From Oryzias latipes (Eukaryota; Chordata; Actinopteri; Beloniformes; Adrianichthyidae), in the NCBI RefSeq assembly GCF_002234675.1, contig NC_019876.2, positions 22,247,161 through 22,311,160 of the forward strand: a stretch of 64,000 bases of DNA. Reading direction: 5' to 3'. The stretch's first letter is position 1, and each line of letters starts with the position of its first letter. The position numbers and the translations under genes are program-made. This document shows, one piece after another, positions 24,705 to 36,800 of this stretch. The notes below the pieces were generated by a model, which was not told the origin of the DNA, did no database searches, and saw only the letters and a program-made list of their open reading frames with translations.

Positions 24705-25420
24705 TTTAGACCATGTGTCCCTTCTTATCCATCAACAAATACCAGTGAATGGACGCTTTGAAGATTTAATAGAAGACAACATGTTGACAGAGCACTCCCC
24801 ATCAATTTCCTTTAAAGCCAATGTTATACAGTTTCTTTATGTAATTTCTTGATGTCAGCATGAGTTTGTAACAGTGGAAAAAAAACAACACAGAACAGAG
24901 GAGCTCAATCTCTTGTATGCAAGTATTTAAATGCATGAATGTTGGATTTCTTGTCCTTCATAGAATTTTAGATATTAAAATTGAAATTTCAAATTTAAAA
25001 AGCTTTGCGCTCATTAAACATATCTAAAAGTTGCTAACCAAATTACTGTATTAACATACATGGAATAATTTATGTAAAATAGGTTTTAAGGTCTGGTTAC
25101 CTCCTAAACCCATGTCTTTTCTGTAGTGGATTAAAGTGCCATCAAAAGTTGTAATTATTTTTTACAATGTTTTTTTGTTCTAATTATTATGATGTAATTG
25201 AATCATTAAAGTATCCTGTAAGAGATAGTCCTATTGATATTTTACTATGAAGTCAACTTTGACTGATGTTTTTTGTGTGTTTCTGTATAAATATATGTGT
25301 TTGTAAATCATACTACAATGAAATGGAGTATGCTATCTAACAATAGTAAAAGGGATTTTACACATTGCAAACTGTAATTGACCTCAAAGTAATGATTTTC
25401 AAATAAAGAATTAACACAAA
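24705..25420 (+). other. Probable 3' UTR of gene A
   Basis: AT-rich non-coding sequence follows the stop, and an AATAAA lies at 25,402-25,407. Parts resemble the gene B 3' flank (AATCTCTTGTATGCAAGTATTTAAATGCATGAATGTTG at 24,909 onward and near 38,780). Confidence 0.5.
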
Positions 25421-25489
25421 CTTATATATGTCAATTTGTTTTGATTGCTGTGACCACTAAGTGTGATGATGAAGTGATCTGTTGTAATG

Positions 25490-25860
25490 GTAAAAAAATG
25501 TCAGGTACGAGGCTTGATGAAGGACCCAAAATGCAGAGATGCGGTGGCACACAGTTCTAAAGCAAAGGGGGTTTATTTCCAAACAAAAGGTGCTGCTAAG
25601 CAGGGAAACCAATCAAACTCAAACTTTGGTGTAACCAGGCAGACATGGGAGAAGACAATCAGGGAAATTACTATTTGGACCAGCACAGAGGAAGGCAGAG
25701 ACAAGACAAGACACAGGTGAAAACGATCAGGAGAGATTGTGACCAGGGAAGTAAAACTCAAAGATGACTAGAAAACCTTCAAAATAAAACATGAAGCAAA
25801 ACTCTAACATGACAGACGAAAAAAGCAAAAACTAAGCTAAAAAACCCAAATCATGACATA
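25490..25860. mobile_element. Unclassified interspersed repeat
   Basis: Begins near TGTCAGGTACGAGGC and ends near CCAAATCATGACA. The body (GATGAAGGACCCAAAATGCAGAG, then GGTTTATTTCC) resembles a common fish repeat. Class not determined. Confidence 0.35.
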
Positions 25861-25904
25861 AACAATGGAGAACATCCTGCAGTGGATAAATGTTGAGACC
25901 ATTG

Positions 25905-26475
25905 ACAGCATTTAAGAACTGGACCAAGTAAGAAAACACTTATAGAAAATGGCTTACTTTCCAGCTCCAACAAAATGAAGTCAATTTAGTCACCATTTTT
26001 TTGTGAAATGGATGCCACCATGTTGGAGCCAGAGGACACTAATAAGCAGTGATTGGTTCAAATTGGTCTGAGTCATTGTTTCTAAGGCAACCACTCTTGT
26101 TATTCAGGAGGGAGCTTGTTTTATGCCCCACCCCCAACCCCACTCCTACCACAGGGAGAATCTGTGAATAAAATATTTTGAATGATTCGACGTGGGGTCC
26201 GACAGCATTGGCCAGTTTACATTTTAAATAAATGGCTCTATAAAACAAATATAGTAAAAAAAAAGAAACAAGAACATGTGAATAAAAAAAAGAAACAAGA
26301 ACATGTTAAAAAGGTATCAGAGCATTCTGACATATTCTGACAAATAGAATGACTGAGTAGCTGTTTCTCTATAGAAGTCTATGTGATTTTGGAGCCAGCA
26401 GGTACTTCCTGTTTCCAAAGTGAGGGGGGAGGGGTCACTCAGTCCAAGTCGTACACAGCCGATGGTTGGGACAAT
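25905..26475 (+). mobile_element. Dispersed repeat family R1, copy 1
   Basis: Parallel wording with 61,445-62,010: AAGCAGTGATT, GGCAACCACTCT, AAGAACATGTTAAAAA, GAAGTCTATG, CCAGCAGGTA, TTCCTGTTT, GGGGGGAGGGGTCACTC. Direct orientation. Non-coding and unclassified. Confidence 0.7.
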
Positions 26476-26499
26476 GAGAAGTAAAATTAGAGTTGGATG

Positions 26500-27095
26500 A
26501 CATGTTTTAGGGCCCCTTGGTGGGGTGGGTGATGGGACACTGTGAGTAATAAGCAGGAGATGTCCCCTCAGTGCCCTACCTTGTTCTCTGCCTGCTGCCG
26601 TGTTGCTTTGGGGGTTCTGGCTGCCGGGGCTGCTGCGGCAGGGGTCTTGGTGAGGGGGTGGCTGGGCACTCTCCCTCCTTCCTTTCACATTCCACCATCC
26701 ATTTTAGAAGAACATGAACACTCACTTAAGCACAGGTGTTAGCTTGCCTTTGCACTTATATTTGTGTGATTGATTGAATGAAATATTTCACACTAGTTGG
26801 TTTGAAGGCATAAGTATGCATGTGTGAACAATATCTGTATTGTGTACATGTTGACATGTGGACATTTTTGCAGCTAGCAGGTGTGTGAGTATAACATTTG
26901 AGTGTGTGTGTGGACAGGCCCCGCCCTTTGAGATTTGTATTACATCTGAACCTTACCGTAATGATAAACACCCAGTAGCTTGTTGCTTTATGCTGCTTCA
27001 TGCCCCCCCCCCCCCTCCTATGATCACCCTCCTATCCCCCCCCCCTAACATCCCTCTCTCTTCTTCCTTTCTTTCCATTTCCATCCGGTCCAACA
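26500..27095 (-). repeat. Dispersed repeat family R2, left arm of an inverted pair
   Basis: Reverse complement of the element at 27,612-28,270 and of the longer copy at 54,127-55,437. Shared words include CATTCCACCATCCATTTTAGAAGAAC, CATGTTGACATG and CTTTATGCTGCTTCATG. Ends in C-runs and TCCGGTCCAACA. Confidence 0.75.
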
Positions 27096-27109
27096 CAAAA
27101 GATTCTCAA

Positions 27110-27605
27110 ATATGATTAAAATGAATAAGGTTTGGCCTTGATTACAAAAGGGGTTTATTCAGACATACCTCTGGTTTGTCTGAAGATTAATAACCCCCGC
27201 TGCTACTTAAGGAGATCCAGTGCCAGTATTCAACACCAGTTCGTTGTTCCTCAACGGTACATAGACTGGTCTAATCTATGATCTCCATTCATGTCTTTTT
27301 GCCCTTCCCTAATCTTGCTATGCCTCGCCTACAGTGTTACTCGTCCCCGGGTACTCACCTGGTCACCAAAGGTCTCACTGGTTCCACGTCTCGCCACCTG
27401 CAACTGCCGTGCCATTCTGGAAATCTTCCTGCCGAAGCCCTCCAGCCCCGCCTCACCTTCAAACCAAGGATTCAAGCTCATTCCCTCAGATTCATCCTTT
27501 CAAGCCTACTAACAATATTACCTACCTACAATTAAATACCTCATACTTAACTCTCGCCTCCTCAGTTTTCTCAGTTCCAGCACCTGGGTCTGCCAAGTTA
27601 GAACA
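27110..27605. mobile_element. Unclassified retroelement-like spacer between R2 arms
   Basis: CT-rich sequence with CACCTGGGTCTGCCAAGTTAGAACATACCATGACA, an ending I associate with 3' ends of fish retroelements. It seems inserted between, or carried by, the inverted R2 arms. Confidence 0.3.
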
Positions 27606-27611
27606 TACCAT

Positions 27612-28253
27612 GACAGATAGGGGGGTGATTATAGAAAAGGGGGGGGGGGGGTAAAACCATGAAGCAGCATAAAGCAAAAAGTTTCTAGATGGTTATACTC
27701 ATTACGGTGAGGTCCAGATGTAACAGAAGTCTATAAGGGTGGGGCCTGTCTATACACACTCAAATGTTATAAACACACCTGTTGGCTCCAAAAATGTTCA
27801 TGTCAACATGTACACAATATAAATATTGTTCCCACACGCATACTTGTGCATTCAGACCAACTAGTGTGAAATATTTCAATTCAATCAGGCATACTATTAG
27901 TACAAATGCTAGCTAACACTTGTGTTCAAGTCAGCGTTTGTGTTCTTCTAAAATGGATGATGGAATGTGAAAAGAAGGACGGAGAGTGCTCTGTCATCCC
28001 CACACCAAGACCCAGCCAGAACCCCCCCCCCAACCCCTGCACGGCAGCGGATAGAGAACAACTGCCCCCCTGGGCGATCACATTCACCACCCAGTCCAGG
28101 GCCAACAGGACCGCCGCGGGGGCTCCCAAAGCCAGAGAGCAGGGAGGCATGGAGGGACAGAGAGTCCAACTCCAGCCCAACCAGGAGAGCAGCCCTCCGC
28201 CATGCCGGGAGGGCCCAACGTGGGACCCCGCCCCAGAAGAGCGCACCTCAACA

Positions 28254-28270
<17 letters not shown>
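27612..28270 (+). repeat. Dispersed repeat family R2, right arm of an inverted pair
   Basis: Starts in a G-run, then CATGAAGCAGCATAAAGC, then GGTGGGGCCTGTCTATACACACTC. It is followed by a GC-rich Pro-coding-like stretch, as in 54,127-55,437. The proline-rich open frames are artefacts of base composition. Confidence 0.75.
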
Positions 28271-29318
<1,048 letters not shown>

Positions 29319-29322
29319 TCTG

Positions 29323-29436
<114 letters not shown>

Positions 29437-29438
29437 CA

Positions 29439-29480
29439 CAGTGATCCCTTGCTATTCACGGTTTCGCTACTTCACGGATT
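29439..29480 (+). mobile_element. Possible pogo/Tigger-like terminal repeat
   Basis: CAGTGATCCCTTGCTATTCACGG resembles pogo-group termini (CAGTG-TCCCTCGCTAT). No matching opposite end was found before 29,900. Confidence 0.3.
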
Positions 29481-29896
29481 TGCATCATGCATTGCGTTCT
29501 ACATTATGATTGGCTAAAGAGTCACTCCGCTTTTTCTCTACCTGTGCGTCAATAACGATGCAGTTTTATATGTACATGTACGTAAATCAGCGTGCCAAAT
29601 TTACAACACGTACGTGCAAATTCTCTTGCAATTTCGAGTTTCTCTAAAACCCATAGAAAAAAGAGCGACAACAACTGCCTATCACTATGTTCTTCTCCTG
29701 AACAAACACAGCTGCACCGCGGGGTTCAAAAGAAGAAAACACTGCAGAGCGGAGTCAGGATGCAGCGGATCAGTCTGAAGAGCAGTGAAATACACCTGAG
29801 TCTTTATTTGTTCCACTGTACTTTGTATTTTTTTTTAATTATCATTTTAATTTTTCTCCCGTTTAATTCAATTACTCTCATATAAACAAGGGTTTA
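29481..29896. other. Non-coding, nothing recognised
   Basis: Contains several ACGTAC/GTACGT palindromic words near 29,570-29,615 and no supported gene. Confidence 0.35.
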
Positions 29897-29909
29897 TTAT
29901 ATATATATA

Positions 29910-29946
<37 letters not shown>
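29897..29946. repeat. (TA)n microsatellite
   Basis: About 50 bp of TA with one interruption. Confidence 0.9.
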
Positions 29947-29947
<1 letters not shown>

Positions 29948-29949
<2 letters not shown>

Positions 29950-30250
29950 ACAATAGCCACTTTGAAGACTTTCAGTCAGGGTTCAGACCACACCGCAACA
30001 CTGAAGCTGTACTAGTTAGAGTCTAATTACTAAAAAATTGGCCTCAGAAAAGGCACTACTCTGTACTGTATTCTGGTCCTGTTAGACCTCCGCGCAGCCT
30101 TTGACATCATTGACCATAGTATTTTCCCTTAGCCTCCAAGCCCCTATCTTATGATATAAGCTCCCAGCTTATGCAAGAGAGGTCGACACAGTTTCTACAT
30201 TCAAATTTACACTTAAAACATTCCTCTTTCGACAAGCCTTTTGCCAGACT
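29948..30250 (+). pseudogene. Non-LTR retrotransposon reverse transcriptase fragment (CR1/L2/Rex1-like)
   Basis: 29,955-30,125 encodes EDFQSGFRPHRNTEA and, after a frame break, KGTTLYCILVLLDLRAAFD then IIDHS. These are the RT blocks with the LDLxAAFDxxDH catalytic Asp. It then jumps to 3'-proximal sequence (DTVSTFKFTLKTFLFRQAF near 30,190). Heavily decayed. Confidence 0.65.
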
Positions 30251-30525
30251 AGCTGGAGAATATTTAACTTACTATTAACATGTTTGAATTAATCATAATA
30301 ACAACAACAATTAGTTGCTAGTAGGCTGCTCCAGATCCTGCCCGCATCTTAACTTATCTTCGACCTGACCTGACCCGACTCTTGCACCACACACACTTCA
30401 AGGGATGATCAGATCCCATTGCAACCACGGGAATATTTTCAAGGGACCTCCACATCCCGCCTGCGGTACAACCTATTCAAAGCAGTACCCACAGACTACT
30501 GACAAGACTCACCTCTACTGACTCA
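30251..30525. other. Non-coding, nothing recognised
   Basis: No supported coding or repeat signature. Confidence 0.35.
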
Positions 30526-30529
30526 AAAA

Positions 30530-31450
30530 TAGGGCCACCATCAGTCAAATCCTCTACATGGATGACATCAACATATAGGCTAAGAGCATGACATTGAATC
30601 CCTCATACACAACAACCAGGATCTACAGTACTGACATTGGGATGTCATTCGGGACCAAGAAATGCAGTCGGATGGTGACAAAGAGAGGCAAGGTAGTCCA
30701 CACAGGAGGGGGTCTCACTCCAAGAAGGAATAACATTGATGACAGTCACAAGTACCTTTTGGAATTCCACAAATGGCAACCTGGAGCAGGCAACAAGGAA
30801 AGCTGCAACAGCTAAATACCTCCAACGAGTAAGGCAAGCCTTGCAAAGCCATTTCAATGGCAAGAACAAGACATGATCAATAAACAACTACGCACTGCCA
30901 GTTATCAGATACCCTGCAGAAATAATAAGATGGCCAAAGAAAGAGATACAGACCGCGAATATTAAAACATTAAAGCTCCCCACCATGCATGGAGGGTTCC
31001 ATCCCAAATCCAGCACCCTGAGACTGTATGCTAGCCGCAAGGAAGGAGGCCGAGGACAAGTGAGCGTAGAAGCCACTATCCAGGATGAAACATCCAAGAT
31101 GCATGAGTACATCAAGCTCAAGGCCCCAACTGACAGTGTGCTCAGTGAATGTCTCAGGCAATGGAGAGCAGAGGATACAGTGCTGGAGGACAGATCGTCA
31201 TGGGAGGACAAACCCCTGCATGGGATGTACCACCGGACCATAACTGAAGTGGCTGATATCAAGAAGTCCTACCAATGGCTAGAAAGGGCTGGCCTTACAG
31301 GACAGCACTGAAGCGCTCATCCTGGCAGCTCAGGAACAAGCCCTGAGCACCAGAGCAATAAAGGCTCAAATCTACCACACCAGACAAGACCCAAGGTGTA
31401 GGTTGTGCAAAGAGGCGCCTGAAACAATCCAGCACATAACTACAGGGTGC
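30530..31450 (+). pseudogene. R2/R4-like non-LTR retrotransposon, RT thumb to CCHC region, frameshifted
   Basis: LLYMDDINI (the YxDD-type RT active site) near 30,553 is followed by TTRIYSTDIGMSFGTKKCSRMVTKRGKVV. In changed frames come RYPAGI-like sequence, then LPTMHGGFHPKSSTLRLYA-like sequence, DETSKMHEYIKL, LSECLRQW and PLHGMYHR. It ends at 31,397-31,450 with C-x2-C-x8-H-x4-C (CRLCKEAPETIQHITTGC). That CCHC spacing is characteristic of R2/R4/NeSL-type elements with a restriction-like endonuclease. Several frameshifts are present. A second piece lies on the minus strand at 63,655-63,815. Confidence 0.7.
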
Positions 31451-33240
31451 TTCCCCGTCTCATTCCCACCTATAAATCATCCCTGCTCCCCCATGAAACT
31501 GTACTACCCCATTCACAAATAAAAATAAATTTTTACAGTAGTAGTTCATTTTGTGCATAATTATATGTTGTTGCTGATAGTAAATGAATTTAAGCAGCAA
31601 AAGCTTAAAAACCACTTGGGAGCCAAAAGAGCTGGTTCTAGCCCCGAACCCCCTCCAGTCAGAATGACCTTTTGCATTTGAGGAGGAGAAAGAAACTGCC
31701 CGAAGCATTTAATAGTTCTTTTTTTATTTCAAAAGGCTTTATTTCAGATCTGATAGATATGTCATTTTGAGCAGTGGCTTAGACCACATGTTTATTTTTT
31801 TGAGTCATTTTTCACGCCGTTGTGAAACTATGTCCTAGAAAAGGTTTGTTTGACTAAAAGCAGCATATTCACTAAGAGAACACTGGGAACACTTTGAAAA
31901 TAGAACAAAGATGATCGGAGTTGGACTTTGGAGTGATGAATTTGATTTTGAAGACTGCATGCAGCAAAAGAGAAAGAGAGAAGAGAAAATAAGTAGTAGG
32001 GGGTGAGACACTAGGAGGTGACATCTAAGGAATTGAACCATTTAGACTTTAGACTTTGTTTTGACTGGACAAAAACAAACAGAAGGAGGTTAACTTTCCC
32101 TCTGAAATTATGTTTCGTTTAACTTATGTCTTGATAAAATAGGCCTACCACTTTCAACGTATCAAATAGTCTGCTTTTTATAAAACTCAATGAAAACTTA
32201 AATGTAAACTAAAAAATATAATGAGATTAAATCCTAATAACTGAGTTTTTGAAGGGATCATGGTATGAGTGTTATAACGCCCTGATGAGGTGTCCATTAT
32301 CAGAAAATAATGGACTTCTCCAAAGCATCCCTCAACTGCAATCAGGCTCTGACGTCGTACATTAATTTCAGCCGCATGATACCTCATTGGAGCATTATTC
32401 TTTACACAATACATAATAGTTATAAATTAAAAATCATTAGTTCATTTCGATTAATGCAATTATTTGACACCCATAATATTGGGTATTTGTTTTTTTTAGG
32501 GCAAATTCAATTTAAGTTGCATTTCACAGTTTTTTTTTTTAGTTTTCCAATGTTATGTCATATCATTGACAAATGATTAGCACTGTTCTAAATGAGAGGT
32601 GTGGTTGACAGCTGTCTGTCCAAGAGCAAACAACCCACTGATGATACTTAACATAAGCACAAGCACTCACAAAGCCAGTTCTCTTTAGCTTCTGTCACCT
32701 TTTAGTGTTTAAATTTTACATTGTAATATTTTGCTTTGGGGTAAAACACATTTTAATGATTAAAGAAATTAGTGTTGGGGAGTAAAGTAAATTTTCTAAA
32801 CACACTTGTTGGCAAGAATCTTGTCATTCACAATAAATATTTCTGAAAGTAGTTAAGAAACCAACAACACATAAGTAATGCCACTGTTTCTGAAAGAACT
32901 ACTCTTTTATAAGTCAAAGACTTTTGAATTCTGCCATTTCAAGAGTTCACACATTTTTTTTGTTTTTTACAAGAAATATAACTTTAAAAGTAAGCAATAA
33001 ATTACTTATAACAGATAAAAATGTTGCTCACATGTAACATTTATTGGACCTTACCTTTTTATTATTAACATAAAAACCTGAATTTTTGGTCAAATTTGCA
33101 AGTTAAAATTGACCAATATTTGTTAGCAGAAAGGAATTTGTTGGAAGAAAAGAATTGCAGGCCCTTATTACATCACAGCCTGAAATCCTTGTCCACCCTT
33201 CCCTGGGGGACTTTTGGTGTCAGTATTGGTTGTTGACTAG
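31451..33240. other. Intergenic DNA upstream of gene B, with one dispersed repeat
   Basis: 31,925-32,110 (R3) matches 58,745-58,925: TTTGAAGACT, ATGCAGCA, AAGAGA, GAGACAC-AGGAG, AACTATTTA-ACTTTAG and CTGAAATTATG occur in the same order. Otherwise AT-rich with no gene supported. Confidence 0.5.
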
Positions 33241-33270
33241 TCTGTTGTCTTAACTCTTCCCTCCCCTAAG

Positions 33271-33448
33271 TTAAAATAGGAGACAGAGACAACAGGTGTC
33301 ACAGCTTTACTTGGGACCTGACTGAAAACGTCAGGGAAAGTCCACCTAAAGCCACACCTGAGAAGAAACTACAAAAAGCCATCATTCTGAGTTGGTTCAC
33401 TGCTTCAGCTTTCACGCCGTTTCTGTCCTTCCTTTGAAGACTACACAG
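33271..33448 (+). promoter_or_regulatory. Core promoter and 5' non-coding exon of gene B
   Basis: A TATA-like TTAAAATAGG (33,271-33,280) is preceded by CTTCCCTCCCCT and followed by GAGACAACAGGTGTCACAGCTT, the same block as in gene A. The 5' exon ends at 33,448 with donor GTAGGT; exon 2 starts at 33,807, two bases before the ATG, exactly as in gene A. Confidence 0.6.
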
Positions 33449-33808
33449 GTAGGTTTAAATACATTTTCTACTTCTTCCTATTTAACCAATAACTCTGAAA
33501 TGTCTTTGGTTGTAATTTACCAATACCTAAAATATTGCAATGCTAAAAAGCTGTGATGTAAAAATGATAATATTTTTTTTATTCAAATATTACAATTTCC
33601 TTAAAATACCAATATAAATATTGTCATATTTTGAAAGGTTAGTTCAAAGCGTCCTTTGTCAGTATACAAAACTGATAAAAGTCTTACAGATTCACATAGA
33701 GTAATTTTCTGTTAAATGCATTTTGAAATAATCTTTATTTGGTTATTTAGGTCTAAACTACATTATTTTGTTTTCTAACAATATTATCTGGGTCTCTCTG
33801 TTCAAGGC

Positions 33809-36800
33809 ATGGAAAAATACAAGCCTCTGCTCTGCATCGTCTTTATGACTTTGTCTTGGGGATGTATTAGGGTCTTTGCTCAGAATACTACGGATGGTTT
33901 GAGCACTACGCCAGCAGGAATGCCTTTACCTGTTTCCAGTGACATTGTTACAACTTCTACCAAAAATTCTGCAAAGACTACAATCCACAGTGTGACAACA
34001 GGTATAGCTCAAAGAATGACAGCAAGTTCAACCCAAAGTGTGGCAGCAGGTACAACCCAGAGTGTGGCTGCAGGTACAATACAGAGCATGGCAGCGGGAA
34101 CAACCAAGAGCGTGGCATCGGGTACAACCCAGAGCGTGGCAGCGGGTACAAGCCAGAAAGTGGAAGCGGGTACAACCCAGAGCGTGGCAGCGGGAACAAC
34201 CGAGAGCGTGGCAGAGGGTACAAGCCAGAAAGTGGAAGGGGGTACAACCCAGAGCGTGGCAGCGGGAACAACAAAGAGCGTGGCATCGGGTACAACCCAG
34301 AGCGTGGCAGAGGGTACAAGCCAGAAAGTGGAAGGGGGTACAACCCAGAGCGTGGCACCGGGTACAACCCAGAGCGTGGCATCGGGTACAACCCAGAGCT
34401 TGGCAGCGGGTACAACCCAGAGTGTGGTAGCAGGTACAACCCAGAGTGGGCCAGCAGGTACAACCCAGAGCATGGTAGGAGGTACCAGCCAGAGTGTGGG
34501 TGCAAGTAAAACCCAGAGCGTGGCATCGGGTACAACCCAGAGTGTGGCTGCAGGTACAACACTGAGCATGGCAGCACATACAACCCAGAGTTTTACGATG
34601 TCTGCAACTCAGAGCGTGGCCGCAGGAACAACCCAAAGCATGACAATATCTACAATACCAAGCATGGCACAAACAACCCAAAGCTTGACAATATCTGCTA
34701 TCCCAAGCGTGGCAAAAACAACCCAAAGCGTGACAATGTCTGCAACTCGATACGTGGAACCAGGTACAACCCAAAGCCTGGTTGCGGGTACAAGCCAGAC
34801 CGTTACAATGGCTGCAACCCAGAGCATGGCAGGAGGTCTAACCCAGAGCACGACAAACAATTCAACGCAGACTGTGGCAGCAGGTCCAACCCACAACACC
34901 CTGGCAGGGAACAACTCAACATATCAGCCCACCACAACAACAGCTCCCCCTGTGTCACCAAACGTCACTGTGGAAACTCTTCCAGTGAGTGATATTTAAT
35001 TTGAGACAAATTACAACAGAAGGAAGAACGACACCTCTTTCATGAAAAAAAAAGCAAATTTTCACACAAAGTATCTATCCTTTCTTTTTTTAGGGGAATG
35101 TTTCCAGAAATGAGTGTGGAAAGACACAACTGTGTGCAGCAGAGCCCCCAGAATGTGACCCATCCAAAGACAAATCCTGCTTTTTTCTTGGTGCCCAGCA
35201 GAAGAACGGTCAAAACTTTAACTTTGCACTCTCAGGACAGACTGATGGTTATATTGCAGCAACTGTGTCAAATAATGCCAATGGGGTATGTTACCTTATG
35301 ATATTACAATGACCATAAATGTTCTGACAATCTAATGCTGTTTCTGTGGTTTACAGGCTTTTAAGTGTTTGTTTTTTCCCCCACAGAAGGCAGTTACCTA
35401 TATCTGTGCCAACGAAAACAAGGAAGTACGATTTCTTACCGCCATCTTGGAAAATGACGTGCTAATATTTAGAAATGTAAGTTTTACAGTTATTGTTCAT
35501 ACACTTTTTCTATTCTGTCTTTTCATGTCCCTTGAATTTCCTTAAAGACTATGTATTTGTTATCCTAAATATTACAAATTTTTGTTAATGTTTAGGCAAT
35601 TTAAAGCAGCAAAATCAAACATTTTGCTTTGTTGTGACAGGATGAGAAAGCAAAGATTATGGGAAAAAAATGATTTGGAAAAAATAAAATATCAAAAAAT
35701 ATATTTGCTAAAAGAAAAACATGTATGTTGTACTTTCCTTTGTAAACAGTTTGAAAAAACTTAATGGATAACTGCGTCTCAGTAGGAAAAAAAGGGTCTC
35801 TGACTGCTAGCCCTCAGCCATTGAGAATGTTACAATATTCTGGTATGGGCATTAATCCTATTAGACACATCCGACCTAATGACGTTACAAAGTACACACA
35901 AGGTAAAGGACGAGTTCTAAATCAGGTTAACACTATTGATACAACCAGGGTAATGTGATATTTGGACAGACAAGTCCTATATTTGCATAAACTCCTTTTG
36001 TAAACTTTACTTTGTCAATTATTTTTCTGTTTCGTTTATCTTGTCTACATTTCCGAGCAGACAGAAAAAACAGTGAGAGTAATGAAGACTGGGGAGAAGT
36101 TGGGGGAGATCCCAAAAGTCAGGGGGACAAAAAGAAAAGAAAAACAGAATTTGCCGAAGGTTTATTGTGGACAACATGTAAATATTTACCAAAGGGTGTA
36201 TTTTTGTTCACAAGCCCGCATTGGGACCTAAACATCCAAATGAACAAAAGTGGCACACTTATAGCTAATAACTGCACAAACCCTCGTGTTTATGTCAAAC
36301 ACTTACATAACCTGTAGAAATACTTGTGTTTGTACAAGGTAAAGTACCTGTGCTCAGGTGAGTGTTTGTTAAGTTTTTGTAAATGGAAACCTGGATCTGC
36401 CCACAGCGTCTGCAGCACCAAATCCAAGGTTTGTCAAAAGCCACCTCCCTCCCAAAACACCAATATAAGATTAAAATTGTTCTTTTTTTTATTGCCTTCT
36501 AAAAATACATTTATAATAGCATACTCTGGAAACTGATACCCCTTAGTGCCCCCACCCCTATCAGTTCTAAGGAATCTAATGAGATTATTTCTACTGTTTT
36601 AATAGATTTTTGCAAACAAAACCAACTCCAAAGCCAAATGAAAGAAAAAAAACATTCCAACAAAACTGCTTGGAAATGTACTAGTTATAACTTTTACATA
36701 CCACACCTTTGCCTTGAGCATGTCTCATTAACCATGCAAAAATCTACTATGTTACTCTGCTGAAAACAGAAGTTAACATAACTAAGAACAGGTTTCATTC

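Noticed and set aside
34022..34900. Regular 24-bp repeats considered as a CRISPR-like array
   Set aside because: Units are contiguous with no spacers, lie in a coding exon of a spliced gene, and the window is vertebrate.
33978..34914. Four long minus-strand and one alternate + frame open reading over gene B exon 2
   Set aside because: By-products of the 24-bp coding repeat; no start context, domain or splice support.
35098..35301. 67-codon open frame over the first module exon of gene B
   Set aside because: Wrong frame; the spliced frame beginning at 35,094 carries the conserved Cys pattern.
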